A stretch of 64,000 bases of DNA. Origin: SB11 sp965249955 (lineage in GTDB: Bacteria > Bacteroidota > Bacteroidia > UBA8524). Shown here piece by piece: positions 46,038 to 54,990 of this stretch (position 1 is the stretch's first letter; every line of letters starts with the position of its first letter). The position numbers and the translations under genes are program-made. The stretch covers positions 3,162,001 to 3,226,000 of the forward strand of contig OZ252261.1 of NCBI GenBank assembly GCA_965249955.1, read 5' to 3'. The notes below the pieces were generated by a model, which was not told the DNA's origin, ran no database searches, and saw only the letters and a list, made by a program, of their open reading frames with translations.

Positions 46038-49000
46038 ATGATAAAGAAAAATATATCGGCAGTTGTTTATACCGCTATTTTGCTACTCATCGGAACAACC
46101 GATATAATGGCAAAAGAGGTAATAGGGCTGCCATCCTCTCTAGGATCAAATAAATTGCAACGTAAGGCGGCAGCTTGTGAGCCAGCTACCTTTCAATCAG
46201 ATCTTGATATAAATAACGTACGTGCCCGTATACTTAACGGTGGCGATATGTGGTGGGATTTGAATAGTGTTGCCAAGTACGAAATACCCAAGGTTGATGC
46301 TACATCAAACACTATACGTAAAAACTCGCTTTTTGCCGGTGCTATTTGGATAGGTGGTTTAGATCCGGGCGGTAACCTTAAAGTTGCGGCTATGACCTAC
46401 CGCCAAAGTGGTAGTGATTACTACCCTGGCCCTTTAGATACCCTAAGTGCATCAACTGAAGCAGGAAGGTGTAAGTTTTACGATAAAATCTTTAAAATTA
46501 GTCGTACCGAAATTGAAGATGCTTTTGCTGATCCAAATGAAGCTACTGACGATATTAAAGATTATCCAGGTAATGGTGATGTTAGCTTCAAAGAATCAAG
46601 GATTTTAGCTCCTTACTTTGATGTTGATGGTTCGGGTACTTATGATTATACTATTGATTACCCTGTACTTGATCCTCTTCGTCCTTCAGATAAAAATACA
46701 CCTGCTGATCAACCTGATCAAATGTTAACCTTTATATATAACGATAGAGGTAATATTCACTCTGAAACATCGGGTATACCTATCGGTCTTGAATTAGTTA
46801 CTACAGCGTTTGCGTTTAAAACAAACGATGAGATTAACAACATGACCTTTTATAAAACTAAAATCACCAACCGTTCGTCAGACGCAGTAAGAGAATGTTA
46901 CTTCGGTCAGTGGGTAGATGCGGATTTAGGAAACTACTCTGATGACTATGTAGGTTGCGATACCAGCCGTGATTTAGGTTTTTGCTATAATGGTGATGAC
47001 GATGACGAAGGTATTTTAGGATATGGTGTAAATCCACCATCAGTGGGTACTGACTTTTTTGAAGGCCCTCGTGATGCAAACGGAAACGAACTAGGTTTAG
47101 CAAAATTTGTATACTATAACAATGACTTTTCTGTAATTGGTAACCCAACCTTAGCTGAACACTACTACGGATACCTTCGCGGTATTTGGAAAGATGGTTC
47201 ATCAGTTACCTTTGGAGGTAACGGTTACAATACAGGTGCACGTACCGACTTTATGTTCCCAGACGATCCTGCAAAATCAGGCGGATGGCATGAAAAATCA
47301 GCAGGTAATACACCTGGTGACCGTAGGTACATACAATCTTCAGGGCCATTTGTGTTAGAGCCGGGTGCAGTTAACTATGTTACTGTAGGTGTTGTTTGGG
47401 CACGAACTACCACAGGTGGTGCTACAGGTTCACTTAGCTTACTACGTTTGGCAAGTGATAAAGCTCAAAAACTATTCAACAACAACTTTGATATTATTGA
47501 TGGTCCCGATGCTCCACAAGTTATTACCAACGAATTGGATAGGGAAGTAATATTTACCTTTACAGGTACTAACAGCCCTAGGGTAGAAAAATATCAAGAG
47601 TACGTAATAAGTGGTGCTGGTAAGCAACTTGACTACAAGTTTCAAGGTTATATAGTTTACCAACTAAAAGATGCTAACGTAACTACTGGTGATTTAGACA
47701 ATGTTGATAAAGCACGTGTAGTATTCCAATGCGATATTAAAGATGATGTAGGGCAAATTATTAATCAAGAATTTGATGGTAATGTACAAGCTCGTATCCC
47801 TCGCGAAAAAGTAAACGGTAGTAACGAAGGTATACTACACTCATTTACACTTACAGAAGACTTATTTGCTTCAAAAGATAAGCGTATGGTGAACTTTAAA
47901 ACGTATTACTACTTAGTAGTGGCATACGCTCACCTTACCAATGATGCTAGTGAAGATCTTCAATACTTAGGCGGTAGGTTAACCTCTGATGTAATTAGAG
48001 TAATACCTCACAAACCAGAGCCAAGAGGCGAGGGTACTGCAATTGGTGCAACCTATGGTGATGGCCCTTCAATGACCCGCTATGCTGGTAAAGGTAATGG
48101 TGGTAAAGTTTTAGAATTAACTGCTGAATCTGAAGAAGCTATATTAAACAGCCCCGACCACAAAATAAACTTGATTAAGTACAAAGGTGGTGCAGGCCCG
48201 GTTGATATTAAAGTAGTAGACCCTTTTAAAATTGTAAAAGGTGATTATGAAATACGTTTTATCGATTCAGTATTTTTGAGTAGGGGAGCAAGTCAAATAC
48301 CTGACTCAATTACCAACCCATTCCGTACTCGTTGGTTGCTGACCAATAAAACTACTAATGAATCAGTAATGTCTGATACAGTAATAGAGTTAGAGAACGA
48401 GCAAATTATTACTAAGTGGGGTTTATCTGTAAATGTTAAACAATCAGTAGGCCCTGGTGACCCTGATAACTTAGAAGATAACTCAAACGGTTTCTTAGAA
48501 GCCACTATGGAGTTTGCAGGAAACAACAAACCATGGCTAACAGGTATGCAGGATAACGATGGATTTGCCACAAATCCAAACTTCTCTTGGTTAAACTGGA
48601 TACGTGCAGGTCGTAATGGTTCACCATCATACGGTGATATTAGCTACACGCATGACTTTGCAAATAATAGCGTTCCAATCGATCCGCGTGAGCGTTGGGA
48701 AAAAATGCTTGAAGGTCGTATAGCCCCTTATGCTTTAGCTGCAAGAGCCGGTACAAACGCATTAGGTCGTACAACTTATGGCCCTGCATTCTCTCAACAA
48801 CCTTTAACAGACAATCCTTTCTCTGAATTGGCTAGTGTTGATATAGTATTAACGCCGGATAAATCAAAATGGACACGTTGTGCAGTAATAGAAATGTCAG
48901 AAGATGCCGCATTATCAATAGGTAACGCTGAGAAATTCCAATTACGTCGTAGCCCATCATTGGATAAAGACTTTAAACCAATGACAAATGGCGATATGGG

Positions 49001-49823
49001 TCGTAGCTGGTTCCCTGGTTATGCTATAAACGTTGAAACAGGCGAGCGTTTGAACATCATTTTTGGTGAAGACTCAAACCTTCCTAATGAAAACGGTACC
49101 GATATGATTTGGAACCCTACCACTCGCTTAACATCTTCACAAGGTGTAGTAATTGGAGGTAAACATTACTTTTATATAATGGGTAGCTTTAGAGCGGTAA
49201 ATTATGTAGGCCCTATATACGATGAAGGAGCTGCATACCAGCCTTTACTAAACTCAAACAGTGTTCTTGATCGTAGGCGTGTATTTGGTCAAGCCATGTA
49301 TGTAATGCCTGCTCTTGCTGAAACTGGAGTAAACCTAAGCAATGGTATACCTCCATACGAGGTTCGTATACGCATACGCACTAAAAAACCATACCGTAAC
49401 TACAATGCTACTAACGATACAACATTGAACAAAACGATGCCTTTGTATAATTTTAGCACTAATGATATTGCACCCGATCTTAACTCACAATCAGCTAAGA
49501 AAAGTGCATTAGAATTAATTGGAGTGGTTCCAAACCCATACTATGCGCACTCAGAATATGAAGGTAACAGGCTTGATAATAGGGTTAGGTTTATAAACCT
49601 ACCTAAAAAGACCACTGTTAAAATATTTACCTTTAGCGGTACTTTAGTACGAACTATTAAAAAAGATGACGACCAAACTTTTGTTGATTGGGATTTGAAA
49701 AACCAAGCCAACGTACCTATTGCATCGGGTATGTATATTATACATGTTGATGCTGAAGGAGTTGGTACCAAAATTTTGAAATGGTTTGGTATAATGAGGC
49801 AGATAGATTTGGATACCTTCTAA
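46038..49823 (+). CDS. Large exported protein with FlgD-like C-terminal domain
   Basis: 1261 residues. Signal peptide about 1-25. The body is beta-rich with Asp-rich loops that could bind calcium (CYNGDDDDEG, FDVDGSGTYDYTID). No enzyme motif is recognised. The last about 95 residues (VVPNPYYAHSEY ... RVRFINLPKKTTVKIFTFSG ... WDLKNQANVPIASGMYIIHVD ... KILKWFGIM) resemble the FlgD Ig-like/T9SS C-terminal fold seen on secreted Bacteroidota proteins. It sits between a TonB-dependent receptor and a PorV/PorQ-like barrel in a tight operon. Likely a surface or secreted partner of these; function unknown. Highly biased codon use, as in its neighbours. Confidence 0.7.
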   Translation: MIKKNISAVVYTAILLLIGTTDIMAKEVIGLPSSLGSNKLQRKAAACEPATFQSDLDINNVRARILNGGDMWWDLNSVAKYEIPKVDATSNTIRKNSLFAGAIWIGGLDPGGNLKVAAMTYRQSGSDYYPGPLDTLSASTEAGRCKFYDKIFKISRTEIEDAFADPNEATDDIKDYPGNGDVSFKESRILAPYFDVDGSGTYDYTIDYPVLDPLRPSDKNTPADQPDQMLTFIYNDRGNIHSETSGIPIGLELVTTAFAFKTNDEINNMTFYKTKITNRSSDAVRECYFGQWVDADLGNYSDDYVGCDTSRDLGFCYNGDDDDEGILGYGVNPPSVGTDFFEGPRDANGNELGLAKFVYYNNDFSVIGNPTLAEHYYGYLRGIWKDGSSVTFGGNGYNTGARTDFMFPDDPAKSGGWHEKSAGNTPGDRRYIQSSGPFVLEPGAVNYVTVGVVWARTTTGGATGSLSLLRLASDKAQKLFNNNFDIIDGPDAPQVITNELDREVIFTFTGTNSPRVEKYQEYVISGAGKQLDYKFQGYIVYQLKDANVTTGDLDNVDKARVVFQCDIKDDVGQIINQEFDGNVQARIPREKVNGSNEGILHSFTLTEDLFASKDKRMVNFKTYYYLVVAYAHLTNDASEDLQYLGGRLTSDVIRVIPHKPEPRGEGTAIGATYGDGPSMTRYAGKGNGGKVLELTAESEEAILNSPDHKINLIKYKGGAGPVDIKVVDPFKIVKGDYEIRFIDSVFLSRGASQIPDSITNPFRTRWLLTNKTTNESVMSDTVIELENEQIITKWGLSVNVKQSVGPGDPDNLEDNSNGFLEATMEFAGNNKPWLTGMQDNDGFATNPNFSWLNWIRAGRNGSPSYGDISYTHDFANNSVPIDPRERWEKMLEGRIAPYALAARAGTNALGRTTYGPAFSQQPLTDNPFSELASVDIVLTPDKSKWTRCAVIEMSEDAALSIGNAEKFQLRRSPSLDKDFKPMTNGDMGRSWFPGYAINVETGERLNIIFGEDSNLPNENGTDMIWNPTTRLTSSQGVVIGGKHYFYIMGSFRAVNYVGPIYDEGAAYQPLLNSNSVLDRRRVFGQAMYVMPALAETGVNLSNGIPPYEVRIRIRTKKPYRNYNATNDTTLNKTMPLYNFSTNDIAPDLNSQSAKKSALELIGVVPNPYYAHSEYEGNRLDNRVRFINLPKKTTVKIFTFSGTLVRTIKKDDDQTFVDWDLKNQANVPIASGMYIIHVDAEGVGTKILKWFGIMRQIDLDTF

Positions 49824-49842
49824 TAATTAAACGGATTAGTAC

Positions 49843-50955
49843 ATGAAAAAATTTTTAAAGCATACGTTAGTTTTAGCAGGCATTTCTGCTAGTATATTTA
49901 CCGCAAAGGCAGGTAACCCCGACCGTGCAGGACAAGCAGGAGCAACAGAACTTTTAGTTAACGGTTGGTCTCGTAGTTCAGGTTGGGGAGGAGTAAACAC
50001 CGCAACAGTTAGAGGTATAGAATCTTCTACACTAAACATTGCAGGTTTAGCTCAAATAAACTCTACCGAAATCACTATGGCTCGTACCAATTGGTTAGTG
50101 CCATCAGGGGTAAATATCAACAACATAGGTTTAGGTCAGCGTATTGGTGAAAACGGAGTTATGGGTATAACCCTAAACTCTGTCACCTTTGGCGATATAC
50201 CCATTACCACAGTTGAGCAACCCGAAGGAGGTTTGGGTACGTACAGGCCGCAGTTTATAAACATAGGTTTTGCCTATGCACACAGGTTCTCTTCATCAAT
50301 AACAGGCGGTATTTTGCTGCGTGCTATTTCGCAAGAAGTAGTAAACGTAAAAGCGCAAGGTTTTGCAATGGATGCAGGTATACAATACGCTACCACATCA
50401 GTAAAACGTACAGCGGGTAAAGCAAAATTTTCAAAAGGTAAATACCGTGATGATTTACGCTTTGGTATTTCTCTTCGTAATATTGGTCCCGATATGGTTT
50501 TCCGTGGAGACGGTTTGTCAGTTACAGGAACAGTGAACGAAGGTTCATACTCTAGTACGCTAGAAAACAGAGCAGCTAAATTCAACTTACCATCATTATT
50601 ACACATTGGTTTCGCATACGATTTCAGGTTAGATAAAGATAGCAATACTTATTTCCATAGGCTTACTGCTGCCACTAACTTTACTTCAAATACATTTTCT
50701 CGTAACCAAATGGGTGTGGGTGTAGAATATGCTTACAAAGAGTTTGTAATGCTACGCACAGCCTTTACCTACGAGCAAGATTTATTTGATGCTGAAAAAC
50801 GCACCAATGCCTTAACAGGTTTTAGCGGAGGTATTACTTTTGAAGTACCTTTTGGCACCAACACTATCGGTATAGATTATTCTTACCGCAGTACTAACCC
50901 ATTCCAAGGTATCCATTCATTTGGTTTCCGTTTAGGTTTGGGCGAAAAACGATAA
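49843..50955 (+). CDS. PorV/PorQ family outer-membrane protein
   Basis: 370 residues. Signal peptide about 1-23 (LKHTLVLAGISASIFTAKA), then a FadL-like 14-strand-type barrel opening GNPDRAGQAGATELLVNGWSRSSGWGGVNTATVRGIESSTLNIAGLA, typical of the PorV/PorQ (UPF0164) group. PorV shuttles T9SS cargo from the translocon to the attachment complex; PorQ belongs to that complex. Being the last gene of the TonB-receptor operon, this paralogue probably serves the 1261-residue protein. It is not necessarily the housekeeping PorV. Confidence 0.83.
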   Translation: MKKFLKHTLVLAGISASIFTAKAGNPDRAGQAGATELLVNGWSRSSGWGGVNTATVRGIESSTLNIAGLAQINSTEITMARTNWLVPSGVNINNIGLGQRIGENGVMGITLNSVTFGDIPITTVEQPEGGLGTYRPQFINIGFAYAHRFSSSITGGILLRAISQEVVNVKAQGFAMDAGIQYATTSVKRTAGKAKFSKGKYRDDLRFGISLRNIGPDMVFRGDGLSVTGTVNEGSYSSTLENRAAKFNLPSLLHIGFAYDFRLDKDSNTYFHRLTAATNFTSNTFSRNQMGVGVEYAYKEFVMLRTAFTYEQDLFDAEKRTNALTGFSGGITFEVPFGTNTIGIDYSYRSTNPFQGIHSFGFRLGLGEKR

Positions 50956-51005
50956 AATGTTGCCCAACCTGTTTACTATTTAAATAACATATTATATTTT
51001 TGAAT

Positions 51006-51047
51006 AAAAGTTCTGAGCTTCCAACAGGAGTTCAGAACTTTTCTTTT
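51006..51047 (+). terminator. Terminator after the receptor/PorV-like operon
   Basis: AAAAGTTCTGA with TCAGAACTTTT, loop of about 15 bases with internal AGCT/AG pairs, followed by CTTTTT. It lies 50 bases after the PorV-like stop and 13 bases before greA. Confidence 0.75.
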
Positions 51048-51059
51048 TGATACTACTTT

Positions 51060-51560
51060 ATGAAAAAGCGAGCAACAGATAGTACACCACCTGAAATTCA
51101 CTACTTTACTAAAGAAGGCTTAGATAAGCTGAAAGAAGAATTGCACAATATGAAAACGGTGCAAAGGCCTGCTATATCAGCACAAATAGCCGAAGCGAGA
51201 GACAAAGGCGATTTGTCGGAAAATGCCGAGTACGATGCAGCAAAAGAAGCACAAGGTTTGCTTGAAGCTAAGATAGCTGCTACAGAGACTATGATGGCCA
51301 ATGCGCGTTTATTAGACGAAAGCCTTATAGACAACTCAAAAGTGATGATTTTGAGCAAGGTGACCATTAAAAACCTTAAAAACAATGCTGTAATAACCTA
51401 TACATTGGTAACTGAAAGAGAAGCCGACCTTAAAAGCGGTAAAATTTCAGCAAAATCGCCGATAGGGGCAGGACTTATGGGTAAGAAAGTGGGCGAAATT
51501 GCTCAAATACAGGCACCTGCCGGTATTGTAGAACTTGAAGTATTAGAAATAGGCAGATAA
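51060..51560 (+). CDS. greA: Transcription elongation factor GreA
   Basis: 166 residues. N-terminal coiled coil (LTKE-type opening YFTKEGLDKLKEELHNM, then EARDKGDLSENAEYDAAKEAQG, which contains the acidic tip residues) and a C-terminal FKBP-like domain (KISAKSPIGAGLMGKKVGEIAQIQAP). Rescues backtracked RNA polymerase by transcript cleavage. The stop overlaps the HIT gene start (TAATG). Confidence 0.93.
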   Translation: MKKRATDSTPPEIHYFTKEGLDKLKEELHNMKTVQRPAISAQIAEARDKGDLSENAEYDAAKEAQGLLEAKIAATETMMANARLLDESLIDNSKVMILSKVTIKNLKNNAVITYTLVTEREADLKSGKISAKSPIGAGLMGKKVGEIAQIQAPAGIVELEVLEIGR

Positions 51561-51952
51561 TGGCTAGTATTTTCACCAAAATAATAAACAAAGAGGTACC
51601 CGCCTACATTGTAGCCGAAGACGATAACTTTATCGCCTTTTTGGATGTATTTCCTATAAAGTATGGCCATACTCTTGTAGTACCTAAAAAAGAAGTAGAT
51701 TATATTTTTGATTTAGATGCCGATACCTACACAGGCTTAATGCTATTTACCCAAAAAGTAGCAACAGCCGTAAAAAAAGCAGTGCCTTGCAAAAAAGTGG
51801 GCGTTGCGGTTATAGGCCTTGAAGTGCCCCACACCCATATACATCTTGTGCCTATGGAGGTAGTGAGTGATATGAACTTTGCAAATCCAAAGCTACAGTT
51901 TGAAAAAGAAGCATTTGAAAAAATTTGTGCCGATATAAAAGCACACCTATAA
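51560..51952 (+). CDS. HIT family nucleotide hydrolase/transferase
   Basis: 130 residues. The histidine triad is in VPHTHIHLVP (His91, His93, His95), and the N-terminus IFTKIINKEVPAYIVAEDD is typical of bacterial Hint-like proteins that hydrolyse AMP-lysine-type phosphoramidates. Co-translated with greA by a one-base overlap. Confidence 0.9.
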   Translation: MASIFTKIINKEVPAYIVAEDDNFIAFLDVFPIKYGHTLVVPKKEVDYIFDLDADTYTGLMLFTQKVATAVKKAVPCKKVGVAVIGLEVPHTHIHLVPMEVVSDMNFANPKLQFEKEAFEKICADIKAHL

Positions 51953-51973
51953 ACACTACGCATATTGAAAAAA

Positions 51974-52006
51974 AAAGGGCGTTTTGGAATATCCAAAACG
52001 CCCTTT
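51974..52006. terminator. Bidirectional terminator
   Basis: 15-bp stem AAAGGGCGTTTTGGA with its complement and a 3-base loop, A and T tracts at either side, between the convergent HIT and T9SS genes. Confidence 0.85.
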
Positions 52007-52029
52007 GTTTTATCTTTAAGTGATACTTG

Positions 52030-52941
52030 TTACTCTTTAATAAATTTAAAAGTTTTTGTTTCATTGGCTGTGTTAAGCACAATAAAATAATAGCCTTTGT
52101 TTAAATTAGCTACATCAACCTTTTGCAGTAAACTATTTTTGGCAATAGTACCTGTAGCAATTTGTTTTCCCATAATATCAGTAATAGTATAGCTGGTATA
52201 GCCTGTATTATTAGCATTGGGCAGCTCAATAAACACCTCGTTTTGTGCAGGGTTTGGATAAATACTAACAGTAGAAGGGATAATAGGGTTAACACTCAAA
52301 GGTTGTGTAAACTGTAAAAAATCAACCGTTAGTATTCCGCCGTTTTTAAAATCACTAGTACCTGTTGATATCATTGTAATCGAAACAGAGTCAGGAGTAG
52401 TACCATTCAGCATTTTAATATCAACTACAAAGGGGTACAAACCTGCTTGGGTTTGCGCAAGCCTTAGTGTTCCCATAGCAACAGCCTCAGGCTTTTGTGT
52501 GCTGGTATTAAACTTTTTGAAAGCAATAATTACAGTAGCCGAATCGGTAGTATCGCTTGATGTAAAATTGTACAAACCATAAGCCATACTTTTTACCGTA
52601 GTCATAGGTTCGCCACCCAAAAGAGGTATGCGTGCAGTATCAGATATAGAAACGGGGAAATCTCCATAAAAAAGCAATCCCGGTACGTTTTGCCCAAAAA
52701 CATTAAGTGTTTTTATTTGAGCTTGAAGTGAACCCGATTGTGGTATTTGGGTTTTGCTAACTCCCGCGCTAATAAATTCTGTTAGCGAGTTTGAGCTTGT
52801 CCAGCCAATAGGCTCTTCCCAATCAAAAGGAGGTTGCTTGCCCGATGATTCCCAGCTGTTTAGCCCGTAGTTGTTAAGTGTGTCTTGAGCCGAAAGGCAA
52901 AGAGATAAAAATAATGCAAAAATGGTAAATGTAGTTTTCAT
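52030..52941 (-). CDS. Secreted protein with T9SS type A sorting domain
   Basis: 303 residues. Signal peptide about 1-19. Central beta-rich region starting LNNYGLNSWESSGKQPPFDWEEPIGWTSSN resembles carbohydrate-binding-like or PCMD-type jelly rolls, with no catalytic motif. C-terminal domain: VSIYPNPAQNEVFIELPN ... KVDVANLNKGYYFIVLNTANETKTFKFIKE, the type A T9SS signal. A secreted or surface protein of unknown function. Confidence 0.82.
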   Translation of the reverse strand: MKTTFTIFALFLSLCLSAQDTLNNYGLNSWESSGKQPPFDWEEPIGWTSSNSLTEFISAGVSKTQIPQSGSLQAQIKTLNVFGQNVPGLLFYGDFPVSISDTARIPLLGGEPMTTVKSMAYGLYNFTSSDTTDSATVIIAFKKFNTSTQKPEAVAMGTLRLAQTQAGLYPFVVDIKMLNGTTPDSVSITMISTGTSDFKNGGILTVDFLQFTQPLSVNPIIPSTVSIYPNPAQNEVFIELPNANNTGYTSYTITDIMGKQIATGTIAKNSLLQKVDVANLNKGYYFIVLNTANETKTFKFIKE

Positions 52942-53107
52942 AGATGTAATATAGTTTCTAGTAGGTGTTTAAATAAAACTTGAACACAAAAGTGAATATA
53001 ACACAGTGTTGTAGCAAGTTTTTAAGATTAATAGACCTTAAAAGCAGACCGATTGTTGTATGAGCGAATTGTTGCCAATATATTTTTTTGGGTTTAGCCC
53101 ATAGCTA

Positions 53108-53139
53108 TTGTTTATTAGCATACAATGTAGATAACTTTG
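53108..53139 (+). promoter_or_regulatory. Promoter of PorG-like copy 4
   Basis: TTG (53108-53110), 21 bases, TAACTTTG (53132-53139), 26 bases before the ATG. Both boxes match the Bacteroidota pattern. Confidence 0.55.
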
Positions 53140-53165
53140 TATTACCCTATTACTAATAACTAAGT

Positions 53166-54050
53166 ATGCTTAAAACAAATAAAGTACTATTACTATTAGT
53201 AATAGCAACATCCTTTCAGGCTGGTAGGGCACAAAACAAGATGCCCATTAATGGGTTTGAAGTATACAGTGGCTTGGGCATTGCTTACTTTTCGGGTGAT
53301 TTGGGTGGGGCCGGTTTTAGCCCAGCTAGTTTAAAACCGGTGGTAAGTGGCGGGCTTAGGTATTACTTTACTAATAGAGTAGCCGTTAGAGTTAATGTTT
53401 CGTACGGAAAGTTGGCGGCCGACGATTCACTATCATCAAATTTATATAGTAAGCAGCGTAACCTAAACTTTAAATCAGATATTTTGGATGCTGCCTTGCA
53501 GATAGAATACTCATTACTGAACTGGAATGTAAGAGGGCAATCGAAAAAATTAGTTACAACCCATATTAATCGTAGGCATAACTTATATGTTTTTACAGGT
53601 ATTAGTGTGTTTCATTTTAAACCTTACGGTAAACTAAATGGACAGTGGTACTCTTTGCAAGAGCTTTCAACCGCAGGGCAAGGACTTCCCAATGGAGCGA
53701 AACCATATAGCTTATATGCCATATCAATACCTATTGGAAGTGGCTATAAAGTATTAGTGAATAAAACCGTGTCTATTGGCGTTGAGGTTACATTTAGAAA
53801 AACATTTACCGATTATATTGATGATGTAAGCGCACCTTACTACGATAATACATTGCTGAGGCAAGCAAAAGGTAATATAGCCGCTGATATTGCTGATAAA
53901 AACAAATTTAGGGATGGAGCCAAACGAAGAGCAGGCGAGGGGAGAGGCAACCCCAACTCTAACGATAATTTTGCTTTTTTACAGATAACTTTTAACAAAC
54001 GACTTAACCTATATAGTGGCCGAAGGGATTTACCCTGCACTAATTTTTAG
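53166..54050 (+). CDS. PorG-like outer-membrane beta-barrel (DUF6089), copy 4
   Basis: 294 residues. Signal peptide about 1-22 (LLLLVIATSFQAGRAQ). Same family as the three tandem copies 22 kb away: GLGIAYFSGDLGGAGF, RNLNFKSDILDAALQIEYS, YVFTGISVFHFKPYGKLNGQW, YAISIPIGSGYKVL, FRKTFTDYIDDVSAP and a C-terminal DLPCTNF with the conserved Cys. It shares KLNGQW-type wording most closely with copy 3. It has its own two-box promoter and is separated from the main locus, so it may be a paralogue with its own regulation. Confidence 0.75.
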   Translation: MLKTNKVLLLLVIATSFQAGRAQNKMPINGFEVYSGLGIAYFSGDLGGAGFSPASLKPVVSGGLRYYFTNRVAVRVNVSYGKLAADDSLSSNLYSKQRNLNFKSDILDAALQIEYSLLNWNVRGQSKKLVTTHINRRHNLYVFTGISVFHFKPYGKLNGQWYSLQELSTAGQGLPNGAKPYSLYAISIPIGSGYKVLVNKTVSIGVEVTFRKTFTDYIDDVSAPYYDNTLLRQAKGNIAADIADKNKFRDGAKRRAGEGRGNPNSNDNFAFLQITFNKRLNLYSGRRDLPCTNF

Positions 54051-54081
54051 TAAATAAATAAGCCCGTATTTATATTGCATT

Positions 54082-54522
54082 ATGCAAACAGAACTGGCAG
54101 GTGGCTACACTATTTCTGATGATAAAGGCTTGTTGCAGCTGCAAGTAATACAAAACTATTTGTGCCATCAATCATACTGGGCAAAGGGAATACCTATGGC
54201 AGTAGTGCAAAAATCGATAGAAGGCTCGTATTGTGTTGGGGTGTATTTGGGTGATGAACAAGTGGGCTTTGCCCGATTGGTAACCGACTATGCTACGTTT
54301 GGCTATTTGGCCGATGTTTTTGTTTTAGAGCCCCACAGGGGTAAAGGCTTATCAAAAGAAATAATGAAGTTTTTATTGGCGCAAGAATGGGTGCAAGGTT
54401 TGCGTAATATTATGCTAGGCACGCAAGATGCACACGGCTTATACCAACAATTTGGTTTTACCCTACTTACCGACCCTAAGCGGTATATGTATAAGTTTAA
54501 ACCAAATATCTATAAACGCTAA
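54082..54522 (+). CDS. GNAT family N-acetyltransferase
   Basis: 146 residues. VGFARLVTDYATFGYLADVFVLEPHRGKGLSKEIMKFLL holds the central strands and the acetyl-CoA loop (HRGKGLS). Substrate unknown. Its last four bases overlap the 3' end of the convergent SRPBCC gene; no terminator lies between. Confidence 0.85.
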   Translation: MQTELAGGYTISDDKGLLQLQVIQNYLCHQSYWAKGIPMAVVQKSIEGSYCVGVYLGDEQVGFARLVTDYATFGYLADVFVLEPHRGKGLSKEIMKFLLAQEWVQGLRNIMLGTQDAHGLYQQFGFTLLTDPKRYMYKFKPNIYKR

Positions 54523-54959
54523 CCCTCACTTTCAACAAACTCTTTAAACTTATCTAGGTATACCTGCGATTGTTTTTTAAAGGCATTGGGCATTATCATG
54601 CCTAAAAGTTTCATGCCAAAACCTTTAAACTGAAACTCACTAATGCTTTCGTACTTGGTGGTATTATCATCAATAGCCGTAAACAAATTGCGTTGGGGGT
54701 TAATTACACCCTTTGCCTCATAAGTGCCGCTAAACTCGTGAGGGAGGTCGCGCAAGGTTACCGTTTCAATCATCTCAATTTCGCGCTTACCCATTTTAAA
54801 CTTTAGTTTGGCTTTGGCACCCGCATGACCGGGTTCGCCGCTTATATGCTCGTAGCTTTGCAGACCGGGCATCCATTTGTATAGGTTTTCAACACTATCA
54901 AACAACTCAATCACCCTGCCAATTGGCTTATTTATAATTACTTGGTTGCTGTATTTCAT
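54519..54959 (-). CDS. SRPBCC family protein
   Basis: 146 residues with a START/polyketide-cyclase-like fold: YSNQVIINKPIGRVIELFDSVENLYKWMPGLQSYEHISG at the start and a C-terminal long helix (FKKQSQVYLDKFKEFVESE). Such proteins bind hydrophobic ligands in a helix-grip pocket. Role unknown. Confidence 0.78.
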   Translation of the reverse strand: MKYSNQVIINKPIGRVIELFDSVENLYKWMPGLQSYEHISGEPGHAGAKAKLKFKMGKREIEMIETVTLRDLPHEFSGTYEAKGVINPQRNLFTAIDDNTTKYESISEFQFKGFGMKLLGMIMPNAFKKQSQVYLDKFKEFVESEG

Positions 54960-54990
54960 ACTACTAAGGTAATAAATTAGTTAGAAATAT

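Noticed and set aside
50960..51002. Promoter-like TATTTTTG upstream of greA
   Set aside because: A strong hairpin terminator lies between this box and the greA start, so transcription from it would be cut short; spacing to a TTG is also wrong.
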